Positions 36,823 through 43,741 of a stretch of DNA of 64,000 nt are shown one piece after another (the stretch's first letter is position 1; every line of letters starts with the position of its first letter). The position numbers and the translations under genes were made by a program. The stretch lies in the NCBI GenBank assembly GCA_902626725.1, contig CACOGI010000001.1, forward strand, positions 140,001-204,000. Reading direction: 5' to 3'. Source of the stretch: an uncultured Pelagibacteraceae bacterium. Its GTDB lineage: Bacteria > Pseudomonadota > Alphaproteobacteria > Pelagibacterales > Pelagibacteraceae. A model generated the notes under the pieces. That model had not been told where the DNA came from and did not search any database. It saw nothing but the letters and a program-made list of their open reading frames with translations.

Positions 36823-37757
36823 TGGGATTAAAAAAAAATACAAAAATTTTTTTAGCAGGTCACAATGGTATGGTTGGATCTGCAATTTTAAAAAAATTAC
36901 GTGAAAGTGGTTTTAAAAATGTTATCTTAAGAAGTCGAAAACAATTAAATCTTTTAAATCAATCTAAAACACTAGCCTTCTTAAAAAAGAATAAACCAAA
37001 GTATGTTATTATAGCAGCAGCTAGAGTTGGTGGGATAGTAGCTAATATTAATTTTAAAAGTCAATTTCTATATGAGAATTTACAAATTCAAAATAACTTA
37101 ATACATGGTTCATACTTAGCTGGTGTAAAAAATTTATTTTTGTTAGGATCAAGTTGTATTTATCCAAAACATTGCAAACAACCAATGAAAGAAGATTACT
37201 TATTGAGTGGAAAGTTAGAGGAAAGTAATGATGCTTATGCACTTGCAAAAATAGCAGGGGTCAAAATGTGTGAATATTACAGTAAAATTTATAATTTAAA
37301 TTTTAAAAGTTTAATGCCACCAAATTTATATGGTCCAAATGATAATTATGATCTTAATAATTCACATTTTTATCCTGCACTTATAAAAAAAATTCATAAC
37401 GCAAAAGTAAAAAATAAAAAAAAATTAACAATTTGGGGAACAGGAAAAGCTAAAAGGGAGTTAATGTTTGTTGATAACTTTGCTGATGCGGTAATTTTTT
37501 TTATGAATAAAAAGATAAAAGAACCGTTTTTAAATATCGGAACTGGCAAGGATTACATGATAAAATGGTATGCGAAATTTATAATGAAAAAGCTTAACGT
37601 AAATCTTAAGATCGTTTATGACAAATCAAAACCCGATGGCATGCCTAAAAAATGTTTAAACATTGATAAAGCAAAAAAATATGGCTGGAAACCAAGTAAT
37701 AATTTTCATGAAGCTTTCAAAATAACTTACCGTAATTTTTTAGAAAAAATTAAATAA
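36822..37757 (+). CDS. fcl: GDP-L-fucose synthase (GDP-4-keto-6-deoxymannose epimerase/reductase)
   Basis: 311 residues. IFLAGHNGMVGSAILKKL, AAARVGGIVANINFKSQFLYENLQIQNNLIHG, LLGSSCIYPKHCKQPMKEDYLLSGKLEESNDAYALAKIAGVKMCEYY and SLMPPNLYGPNDNYDLNNSHFYPALIKKI are all hallmark Fcl segments, with Ser/Tyr-x-x-x-Lys and Cys of the epimerase site. It makes GDP-L-fucose from the Gmd product. The related ColC performs the matching step in GDP-colitose synthesis, so with the ColD-like gene nearby a 3,6-dideoxy product is possible. Its end overlaps the convergent membrane protein gene by eight bases. Confidence 0.93.
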   Translation: MGLKKNTKIFLAGHNGMVGSAILKKLRESGFKNVILRSRKQLNLLNQSKTLAFLKKNKPKYVIIAAARVGGIVANINFKSQFLYENLQIQNNLIHGSYLAGVKNLFLLGSSCIYPKHCKQPMKEDYLLSGKLEESNDAYALAKIAGVKMCEYYSKIYNLNFKSLMPPNLYGPNDNYDLNNSHFYPALIKKIHNAKVKNKKKLTIWGTGKAKRELMFVDNFADAVIFFMNKKIKEPFLNIGTGKDYMIKWYAKFIMKKLNVNLKIVYDKSKPDGMPKKCLNIDKAKKYGWKPSNNFHEAFKITYRNFLEKIK

Positions 37758-38994
37758 AAGTCCTTCCAAAATTTATAAGCAACAGAAAAAGATAAAACGA
37801 ATAAATATTTTTTACTAACTGTGAATTGATAATTTTTTCTATTTGAAAGTTAAAATTAAAGAATAAAAAAAATAGAATTATAAGAAGTGGATCAAAATAT
37901 TTATGATATATCGAAAATTGTGGATTAGAAATAATCAAAACAAAAAATAGCAAGACATTGTTAAAATCTAATTTAAAAATATTTGTAATAAATAGAAATG
38001 ATAAAAATGTAATACAAAAAAATAAGTATGAATTATCAAATAAGAGATAAGAAATTTTAAAGAAAATTCCACCTCCGGTGTAATTAATCGAATAATCGAA
38101 AAAATATAATAATAAAAAAAATATGACAGTTGAAAAATATAAGTGTTTTATTTTAAAATTTTTTTTAAAAAAAGTTACTGATAGTTGATTATAAATGAAT
38201 GGTAGCATGTAAAAGAATATTAAAGTCGATATTATAAATATTTTATTTGATGGATTTAGTCCATCAATAGCACTTAAATGACTTACTACTTTTATAGAGA
38301 GAAAATTTATGTCAAAATAAAATAAATATATAATCATTGGTAGGGACAAGAAGATATTCATTAGAAAAATAGCTATTAGCTTTTGGGAAATATTAAAAAT
38401 TTTGAAATAGTAGAAAAAATAATATAAGAAAAAAACTGAAAAGTTAGGACTAAAATATGCAGAGAGTACAAGAAATAAATTACTATAAATACAATTTTTA
38501 TAGCTATGATTTTTTTTAAAATTTAAAAAAAAGTAAATTGAAAATACGAATATCAATAAACCAATTAACCTACTATCCGGCCAAATTGCTGTAGATCTAA
38601 TTGAAGGTGAAATAAAAAAAACACAGCAAATTAAAAAGATAATTTTTTTATCAATATTAGGAAATTTTAATATTAGGCATTTATAAATCATTAAAATTAA
38701 TAATGGCAAAATATTTAAGTGAATAAATCTAATTACATCTATTTCGATTCCTAAAACACTTAAAAAAGATAGAAGCATCATTAAAAGTGGTGAGTGTCTG
38801 TCACCAAAATCGTTATAACTTAAAAATGTTGCTATAAAATCGTTTTTAAAACTTTCAATGAGTTTGATTCTTAAGATTGTAAAATCATCATATGCACCTC
38901 CAGAGGTGTTCTCTCCAAAATAAAAACCAATTAACAAAGAAAAATAAAGTACTAAAGCAATTAATGTTTTATTTGTGTTATCTGAAAGATGCAT
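37750..38994 (-). CDS. Polytopic membrane protein, GT-C-like
   Basis: 414 residues, hydrophobic throughout with about ten helices. The first loop after helix 1 reads GGAYDDFTILR, and the following DFGDRHSPLLMML resembles the acidic loop and H.P segment of GT39/ArnT-like transferases, which use polyprenyl-phosphate sugars on the outer face. No family can be named firmly. It stands alone on the minus strand between fcl and the ColD-like gene and is the second such protein in the island. Confidence 0.5.
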   Translation of the reverse strand: MHLSDNTNKTLIALVLYFSLLIGFYFGENTSGGAYDDFTILRIKLIESFKNDFIATFLSYNDFGDRHSPLLMMLLSFLSVLGIEIDVIRFIHLNILPLLILMIYKCLILKFPNIDKKIIFLICCVFFISPSIRSTAIWPDSRLIGLLIFVFSIYFFLNFKKNHSYKNCIYSNLFLVLSAYFSPNFSVFFLYYFFYYFKIFNISQKLIAIFLMNIFLSLPMIIYLFYFDINFLSIKVVSHLSAIDGLNPSNKIFIISTLIFFYMLPFIYNQLSVTFFKKNFKIKHLYFSTVIFFLLLYFFDYSINYTGGGIFFKISYLLFDNSYLFFCITFLSFLFITNIFKLDFNNVLLFFVLIISNPQFSIYHKYFDPLLIILFFLFFNFNFQIEKIINSQLVKNIYSFYLFLLLINFGRTFI

Positions 38995-39031
38995 GTAAGT
39001 AATAATAATAGTTAATTACGAAAATCTTTAA

Positions 39032-40267
39032 ATGAAGTCAAAAAAAAAATTTTTACACAATATTTTGCTACCAAAAAAAGAAAATTATTTTTATCCATTA
39101 TCAGACGATAATCTAAGCAAAGATGACTTAAATGCTGGTATTAAAGTTTTAAAATCTAAGAAAATTACAATGGGTGACCAAACTAGTTTATTTGAAAAAA
39201 TTTTTGCAAAAAAATTTAATTCCCAATATGCTTTAATGGTTAACTCAGGTTCATCAGCAAACTTACTGTCAGTGTTTGCATCATGTAACCCAATGAGAAA
39301 AAATAGATTCAAGAGAGGAGACCATGCGATAATTCAATCGTTGTGTTGGCCAACTTCTTTGTGGCCATTAGTTCAGGCAGGATTAAAAATAAATTTTGTA
39401 GATGTCGATCCGAAAACTTTAAATGTAAGAGCTGATGAGGTTATTAATATGATTACAAAAAAAACAAAAGTTATTTTAATAATCAATGTTTTGGGATTAT
39501 CTACTGATATTAAAAAAATAAGAAGATTTTGTAATTTAAAGAAAATAATTTTGATAGAAGATAATTGTGAAGCTCTTGGAGCAAAATTTGATAAAAAATA
39601 TTTAGGAACTTTTGGAGATTTTTCAACTTTCTCCTTTTTTTATTCACATCAAATAACGTCTGGAGAAGGTGGCATGATAATGTGTAAAAATAAAGAAGAT
39701 TTCGAAATTCTTAAATCTTTAAGGTCGCATGGTTGGTCTAGAGATAAAAAAATTGCAAACAAATATCCAAACTTAGACCCAAGATACATTTTTATTAACT
39801 CTGGCTTTAATTTGAGGCCAACTGATATTCAAGCTGCAATTGGGATAAGTCAATTTCAAAAATTAGAAAAATTTAAAAAAACAAGAGTTGATAATAGAAA
39901 TAGAATTATTAAAAGTCTCAAAAGTAACCCTAAGTGGAATGATCAATTTTATTTTATAAAAGTTCCAAAAAAAACTTTACCTAGCTATATGGTTCTACCT
40001 ATTATGATGAATTCTTTTTATGCTAATAAGAAAAAAGAATTTATAAATTATATTGAGTCTAAAGGTCTTCAAACAAGACCAATTATAAGTGGTAATTTTA
40101 CAAAACAACCTTCATCAAAATTATATAAATTAAATAAAGCAAAAAAATTTCCTGGTGCTGACGAAGTACAAAAACTTGGATTTGTCATTGGTCTTCCATC
40201 AAAGAAAATTGAAAAAAAAAAAATTGATTTTATTACTAAAGTTCTTTTATCTATTGATACTTTTTAG
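39032..40267 (+). CDS. ColD-like PLP-dependent 4-keto-6-deoxysugar 3-dehydratase
   Basis: 411 residues of the DegT fold. In place of the Schiff-base Lys the site reads FFYSHQITSGEGGM, with His206. That is the hallmark of 3-dehydratases (ColD and RfbH/E1) that use PMP to remove the C3 hydroxyl rather than transaminate. EDNCEALGAKFDKKYLGTFG and RPIISGNFTKQP near the end match ColD. The Cys cluster (CWC..G...TC) that binds 2Fe-2S in RfbH/E1 is missing after SHGWSRD, which favours ColD over E1. ColD acts on GDP-4-keto-6-deoxymannose, the product of gmd 2.2 kb upstream. Colitose or a related dideoxysugar is therefore inferred. Confidence 0.82.
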   Translation: MKSKKKFLHNILLPKKENYFYPLSDDNLSKDDLNAGIKVLKSKKITMGDQTSLFEKIFAKKFNSQYALMVNSGSSANLLSVFASCNPMRKNRFKRGDHAIIQSLCWPTSLWPLVQAGLKINFVDVDPKTLNVRADEVINMITKKTKVILIINVLGLSTDIKKIRRFCNLKKIILIEDNCEALGAKFDKKYLGTFGDFSTFSFFYSHQITSGEGGMIMCKNKEDFEILKSLRSHGWSRDKKIANKYPNLDPRYIFINSGFNLRPTDIQAAIGISQFQKLEKFKKTRVDNRNRIIKSLKSNPKWNDQFYFIKVPKKTLPSYMVLPIMMNSFYANKKKEFINYIESKGLQTRPIISGNFTKQPSSKLYKLNKAKKFPGADEVQKLGFVIGLPSKKIEKKKIDFITKVLLSIDTF

Positions 40268-40930
40268 ATATTGACTAAAAAAATAAATTAATATTTTTAG
40301 TCCATCTGTAAAAGCTTTAACTTTTTTTTTATCCGCAAATCTTTTTCGTTCAACACACGGTAGTGTTGCATATTTCAATTTTGATAATTTAGCTTTAAAA
40401 GGTATTTCAACACATAAGCAATAATCATTAGAATTCAGTTTCATATTTTTTAAACTGTCAGTTTTTGCAAAAATATAAGTAAAAAGTAAATCTGAAATTT
40501 TTAAGCGCATAAAAATATTTCCAAGTAAGGTGAACCCAAAATTTCCAATTCTTGTTATTAAATCATCATCATAACTGTGTGCACTCTTTTCATATCTTGA
40601 TCCAAAGATTAAATCCAATTTTTCATTCACAAGTTTCTCTTTCATTTGATAGATATATTTTGGATCTGTAGATCCGTCTGCATAGAAGATACAAGAGTAT
40701 TTTGTTTTTACACGATTAATTCCTTCAACTATTGCATTACCGTATCCTCTCTTAGATTGAAATAATACATCACAATCATAATCGTTAGTTGCTTTAAAAG
40801 TATCTTCGTCTTCTTCTCGAATTACTACTAAGATTTTTACAGATAGTTGCATCTTTTTAATTTCATTTAAAACCATTGGAAGCGCATTAGGCTCATTCTT
40901 TGCGGGTATTATTAGTGTAATTTCTTCCAT
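40247..40930 (-). CDS. Glycosyltransferase family 2 (DPM1-like), paralogue of the 32616 gene
   Basis: 227 residues. ITLIIPAKNEPNALPMVLNEI, RGYGNAIVEGINRV, CIFYADGSTDPKYIYQM, LIFGSRYEKSAHSYDDD and CVERKRFADKKKVKAFTDGLKIL align motif by motif with the protein at 32616-33290. The 5' coding DNA shares a 19-base identical stretch with that gene. It overlaps the ColD-like gene by 21 bases at the 3' end, so the convergent pair produces overlapping transcripts. Probably acts on a polyprenyl-phosphate or lipid-linked acceptor. Confidence 0.84.
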   Translation of the reverse strand: MEEITLIIPAKNEPNALPMVLNEIKKMQLSVKILVVIREEDEDTFKATNDYDCDVLFQSKRGYGNAIVEGINRVKTKYSCIFYADGSTDPKYIYQMKEKLVNEKLDLIFGSRYEKSAHSYDDDLITRIGNFGFTLLGNIFMRLKISDLLFTYIFAKTDSLKNMKLNSNDYCLCVEIPFKAKLSKLKYATLPCVERKRFADKKKVKAFTDGLKILIYFFSQYLKSINR

Positions 40931-41011
40931 TAGATTTATGCTAGATTAATTAAAATTAATAATTTTACTAATTATTTACAATTATTATATATTTGTATAA
41001 ACAATTTTGAA

Positions 41012-41902
41012 ATGAAAAAAATATTAGTTGTTACAGGTGGCGCTGGTTTTGTGGGTTCTAATTTAATAGAATTTTTAATTAAAAAAACAAATTTTAAAGT
41101 GATCAGCTTAGACGATTATTCATCAGGAACAAAAAAAAATCATTTAAGACATAAAAGAGTTAAGTATTTAAGAGGACATACAAAAGATATCAATAAAATT
41201 CTAAATAAATTTAGTTCAAAAATTAATACGATTTTTCATTTTGGAGAATTTTCAAGAATATATGAGAGCTTTAATCAGATGAACAATTGTATTCAGTCAA
41301 ATACCATTGGTACCAATGCAGTATTTAACTTTTGTTTAAAAAACAAAATTAAACTTATTTACTCAGCAACATCCGCCACTTTAGGAAACAAAGGTAAAGA
41401 TAAAAACTTATCCCCATACGCTTTTACAAAGTCAAAAAATATAGAATTCTTAGAAAATTTAAAAAAATGGTTTAATTTTAGATATGATGTAATTTTTTTT
41501 TACAATGTTTATGGCCCAAGACAAATTTGCAAAGGAAGAATGGCCACTGTAATTGGTATTTTTGAAGATTTTTATTTGAGAAAAAAAGCCTTACCGGTTG
41601 TAAGACCTGGGAGCCAAACAAGACGATTCACTCACATACAGGATACAATTGAAATATGCTATAAAGCTTGGAGGAAGAATAAGTGTAAATACTATAGTAT
41701 TTCGAGTAGGGAAAGCTTTTCTATTTTAAATGTTGCTAAATTATTTGAATCAAAAATAAAACTTTTACCTAAAAGAAAAGGTGAGAGGTATGCGTCAGCC
41801 CTAACTAGTATGAGTTTATCTAACAAAGTTTATAAAAATTTCGGCAAGATTAGATTAAGAAACTACATAGCAAATTTCCTTAAAAACAATAAAAAAAAGT
41901 AA
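41012..41902 (+). CDS. NAD-dependent epimerase/dehydratase (extended SDR, GalE-like)
   Basis: 296 residues. ILVVTGGAGFVGSNLIEFLIKK is the NAD motif, FKVISLDDYSSGTKKNHL the GalE-type second strand, IYSATSATLGNKGKDKNLSPYAFTKSKNIEFL the Ser/Tyr-x-x-x-Lys site, and FYNVYGPRQICKGRMATVIGIF the substrate loop. It is the last gene of the island, ending 55 bases before the 5S gene, and could be a UDP-glucose/UDP-HexNAc 4-epimerase or a reductase of the deoxysugar pathway. A 6-bp inverted repeat covers its stop codon but has no T tract. Confidence 0.82.
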   Translation: MKKILVVTGGAGFVGSNLIEFLIKKTNFKVISLDDYSSGTKKNHLRHKRVKYLRGHTKDINKILNKFSSKINTIFHFGEFSRIYESFNQMNNCIQSNTIGTNAVFNFCLKNKIKLIYSATSATLGNKGKDKNLSPYAFTKSKNIEFLENLKKWFNFRYDVIFFYNVYGPRQICKGRMATVIGIFEDFYLRKKALPVVRPGSQTRRFTHIQDTIEICYKAWRKNKCKYYSISSRESFSILNVAKLFESKIKLLPKRKGERYASALTSMSLSNKVYKNFGKIRLRNYIANFLKNNKKK

Positions 41903-41923
41903 AATATTACTTACAAAAGGTAG

Positions 41924-41951
41924 TTTACATTTAATTTGATTTAGGTATAAC
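41924..41951 (+). promoter_or_regulatory. Candidate sigma-70 promoter of the detached 5S rRNA gene
   Basis: TTTACA (41924-41929), a 16-base spacer and TATAAC (41946-41951) match the sigma-70 boxes with one mismatch each. The predicted transcription start, about seven bases past the -10 box, coincides with the first base of mature 5S at 41958. This would give 5S expression independent of the 16S-23S unit located 41.7 kb upstream, and would also drive rpmJ and the genes behind it. Confidence 0.6.
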
Positions 41952-41957
41952 TCTAGC

Positions 41958-42071
41958 GCCGGTGATTATTGCGAAAGTGTTATACCCGATCCCATTCCGA
42001 ACTCGGAAGTCAAGCCTTTCTGCGCTGATGGTACTTTGTCTTAAGATATGGGAGAGTAAGTCGTCGCCGGC
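41958..42071 (+). rRNA. rrf: 5S ribosomal RNA
   Basis: 114 bases. The ends pair as helix I (GCCGGTGA with TCGTCGCCGGC, an eight-pair stem including one G-U). The interior carries the universal CCCGATCCCATTCCGAACTCGGAAGT loop and the GCTGATGGTACT region. The gene is separated from 23S by the whole hypervariable island, and its 3' end is only 18 bases from the rpmJ start with no terminator between. Processing of a joint 5S-mRNA transcript is therefore likely. Confidence 0.97.
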
Positions 42072-42089
42072 TTTAAAAATTTATTGGTT

Positions 42090-42215
42090 ATGAAAATTAA
42101 AAGTTCACTTAAATCTGTAAAAAAAAGAGATCTTAACTCAAAGTTAGTTAGAAGACGAGGCAGAGTTTATATAATTAATAAAACTAATCCAAAATTTAAA
42201 GCCAGACAAAAATAA
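42090..42215 (+). CDS. rpmJ: 50S ribosomal protein bL36 (absent from the ORF track)
   Basis: 41 residues: [18 protein letters not shown], then [23 protein letters not shown]. The alphaproteobacterial bL36 pattern (MK...SLK..K.RD....VRR.GR.Y.INK.NP.FKARQ) is unmistakable. It lacks the zinc-binding cysteines, i.e. it is a C-minus form. It lies 18 bases after 5S rRNA and five bases before the small cytochrome oxidase gene. Placing a large-subunit protein directly behind 5S suggests shared growth-rate control. Confidence 0.95.
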   Translation: MKIKSSLKSVKKRDLNSKLVRRRGRVYIINKTNPKFKARQK

Positions 42216-42220
42216 TTTTT

Positions 42221-42331
42221 ATGGATAATGAGAACCATAAAAATACCTGGAATAACTTTACAAAATTTGTGTTGTGGGGAACTGTCGCTGTTGTGCTAAT
42301 TCTTGTATTAATGGCAATATTCTTGTTGTAG
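42221..42331 (+). CDS. aa3-type cytochrome c oxidase subunit IV-like small membrane protein (absent from the ORF track)
   Basis: 36 residues, MDNENHKNTWNNFTKFVLWGT followed by one strong membrane helix VAVVLILVLMAIFLL. The short polar N-terminus with a W..F..F..W pattern before a single helix matches the alphaproteobacterial COX4_pro_2 family (bacterial aa3 oxidase subunit IV), which is often found just upstream of pntA. It sits five bases after rpmJ and eight bases before pntAA. Because it is so short, the family call rests on pattern and position. Confidence 0.72.
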   Translation: MDNENHKNTWNNFTKFVLWGTVAVVLILVLMAIFLL

Positions 42332-42339
42332 GTTCAATC

Positions 42340-43428
42340 ATGAAAATAGTTTCTGCAACTGAGGAAAAAAATTTTGAAAAAAGAGTTGCTATTACACCTG
42401 AAACAGCAAAAAAATATATTTCAATTGGTATGGATGTATCTTTACCAAAAAATTATGGTTCACATTTAGGTTTTGATGATGATGAATATAAATCTTTAGG
42501 GGTGAAATTAGCTGAAAATGAAAAAGATTTATTTGATCAATGTGATGTAATTGTTCAATTAAATTTACCCTCAGATGATAAACTTACATATTTGAAAGAA
42601 AATCAAAATTTAATTGGTGTTTTAAATCCATACTCTAATAAAGAAAAATTAGACGCACTTATAAAAAAAAAGATTAACAGCTTTTCTTTAGATTTATTGC
42701 CACGAATAACAAGAGCACAATCAATGGATATCCTCTCATCTCAAGCTAATTTAGCTGGATATAAAGCAGTGATAGAATCATTTGCACATTTTGAAAAAGC
42801 AATCCCAATGATGATGACCGCTGCAGGTACTGTCCCAGCAGCAAAAGTATTAGTTGTAGGTGCTGGTGTTGCAGGTTTACAAGCTATAGCAACAGCTAAA
42901 AGAATGGGTGCAATTGTTTATGCTACAGATGTTAGAATGGCCTCTAAAGAACAAGTAGAAAGTCTGGGGGGTAAGTTCTTAACTGTTGAAGGTTCAGAAA
43001 ATCTTGAAACAGAGGGAGGTTATGCAAAAGAGGCTTCAGAGGATTTTAAAAAAAAACAAGAAGATTTACTGAGTGAAACGCTTAAAAAAATTGATATTGT
43101 AATTTGTACAGCTTTGATACCTGGAAAAAAAGCACCATTAATTATAAAAGAAAATATGATAAAAAATATGCATCCCGGATCAGTAATTTATGATTTAGCT
43201 GCTATTCAGGGAGGAAACGCTGCATTTACTGAAGTAGATAAAGTAATTGAAAAAGACGGTATTAAAATTTTAGGAGAAAGGAATATTCTTAACAGACTTC
43301 CAATCTCTGCCTCTTCTTTATACGCAAAAAATGTATTTAATTTTGTTTCAAATTTACTAGATAAAGAAAATAATAAAATTAATATTAATTTAGAAGATGA
43401 AATTATTGAAAAAACACTATTAAAATAG
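42340..43428 (+). CDS. pntAA: NAD(P) transhydrogenase subunit alpha part 1 (NAD-binding domain I)
   Basis: 362 residues from the ATG at 42340; the track start at 42274 lies inside the upstream small gene. MKIVSATEEKNFEKRVAITPETAKKY is the typical N-terminus, RAQSMDILSSQANLAGYKAVIE and VLVVGAGVAGLQAIATAKRMGAIVYATDVR hold the alanine-dehydrogenase-like NAD site. This is domain I of the proton-pumping transhydrogenase, which uses the proton gradient to make NADPH. The alpha subunit is split as in Rhodospirillum, with the membrane part encoded next. Confidence 0.95.
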   Translation: MKIVSATEEKNFEKRVAITPETAKKYISIGMDVSLPKNYGSHLGFDDDEYKSLGVKLAENEKDLFDQCDVIVQLNLPSDDKLTYLKENQNLIGVLNPYSNKEKLDALIKKKINSFSLDLLPRITRAQSMDILSSQANLAGYKAVIESFAHFEKAIPMMMTAAGTVPAAKVLVVGAGVAGLQAIATAKRMGAIVYATDVRMASKEQVESLGGKFLTVEGSENLETEGGYAKEASEDFKKKQEDLLSETLKKIDIVICTALIPGKKAPLIIKENMIKNMHPGSVIYDLAAIQGGNAAFTEVDKVIEKDGIKILGERNILNRLPISASSLYAKNVFNFVSNLLDKENNKININLEDEIIEKTLLK

Positions 43429-43432
43429 ACAT

Positions 43433-43741
43433 ATGGAAATAGATCCTTTTATATTTAGACTAAGCATATTTATACTTTCTATATTTGTGGGCTACTATGT
43501 TGTTTGGAGCGTAACACCATCATTGCACACACCTTTAATGTCTGTTACTAATGCAATCTCATCAGTGATTATTGTTGGGGCAATTATTGCTGGATTAGCA
43601 GGTGACACCGAAAGTGTTTTTAATACATCAAGCATCTTTGGATTTTTAGCTATTTCATTAGCGGCAATTAATATCTTTGGTGGGTTTTTAGTAACTCAAA
43701 GGATGCTTGCAATGTACAAAAAAAAGAAGAAAGACAAATAA
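43433..43741 (+). CDS. pntAB: NAD(P) transhydrogenase subunit alpha part 2 (membrane segment)
   Basis: 102 residues with about three to four helices: FIFRLSIFILSIFVGYYVVWSVTPSLHTPLMSVTNAISSVIIVGAIIAGL is diagnostic of PntAB, with the conserved P-L-M-S-V-T-N-A-I-S loop. It forms part of the proton channel with PntB. It lies four bases after pntAA, and its stop overlaps the pntB ATG by one base (TAATG). Confidence 0.95.
   Translation: MEIDPFIFRLSIFILSIFVGYYVVWSVTPSLHTPLMSVTNAISSVIIVGAIIAGLAGDTESVFNTSSIFGFLAISLAAINIFGGFLVTQRMLAMYKKKKKDK

Larger units (their letters stand above)
285..41957. other. Hypervariable surface-polysaccharide island between 23S and 5S rRNA (SAR11 HVR2-like)
   Basis: About 41.7 kb separates the 23S 3' end from the 5S gene. 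It is filled almost completely with polysaccharide genes: nucleotide-sugar enzymes, glycosyltransferases, methyltransferases, a flippase and decorating enzymes. Strands switch often, base composition is even more AT-rich than the flanking core, and poly-A runs of 11-13 bases occur inside genes. No integrase, transposase, tRNA-linked att site or long direct repeat was seen. An island at this exact place is established for SAR11 genomes. That it is exchanged by homologous recombination in the flanking rRNA and core genes is my inference. Confidence 0.88.

Noticed and set aside
39032-40267. Calling this gene an ordinary DegT aminotransferase, or RfbH/E1
   Set aside because: The Schiff-base Lys is His, so simple transamination is unlikely, and the 2Fe-2S cysteine cluster of RfbH/E1 is missing.
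40975-41001. Promoter TTTACA-N15-TATAAA before the 41012 SDR gene
   Set aside because: The 15-base spacer is short and the context is nearly all A/T, so a chance match is likely.
285-41957. CRISPR array, prophage, toxin-antitoxin or defence system in the island
   Set aside because: No regularly spaced repeats, cas genes, phage structural genes or toxin pairs were seen; nearly every gene fits glycan synthesis.
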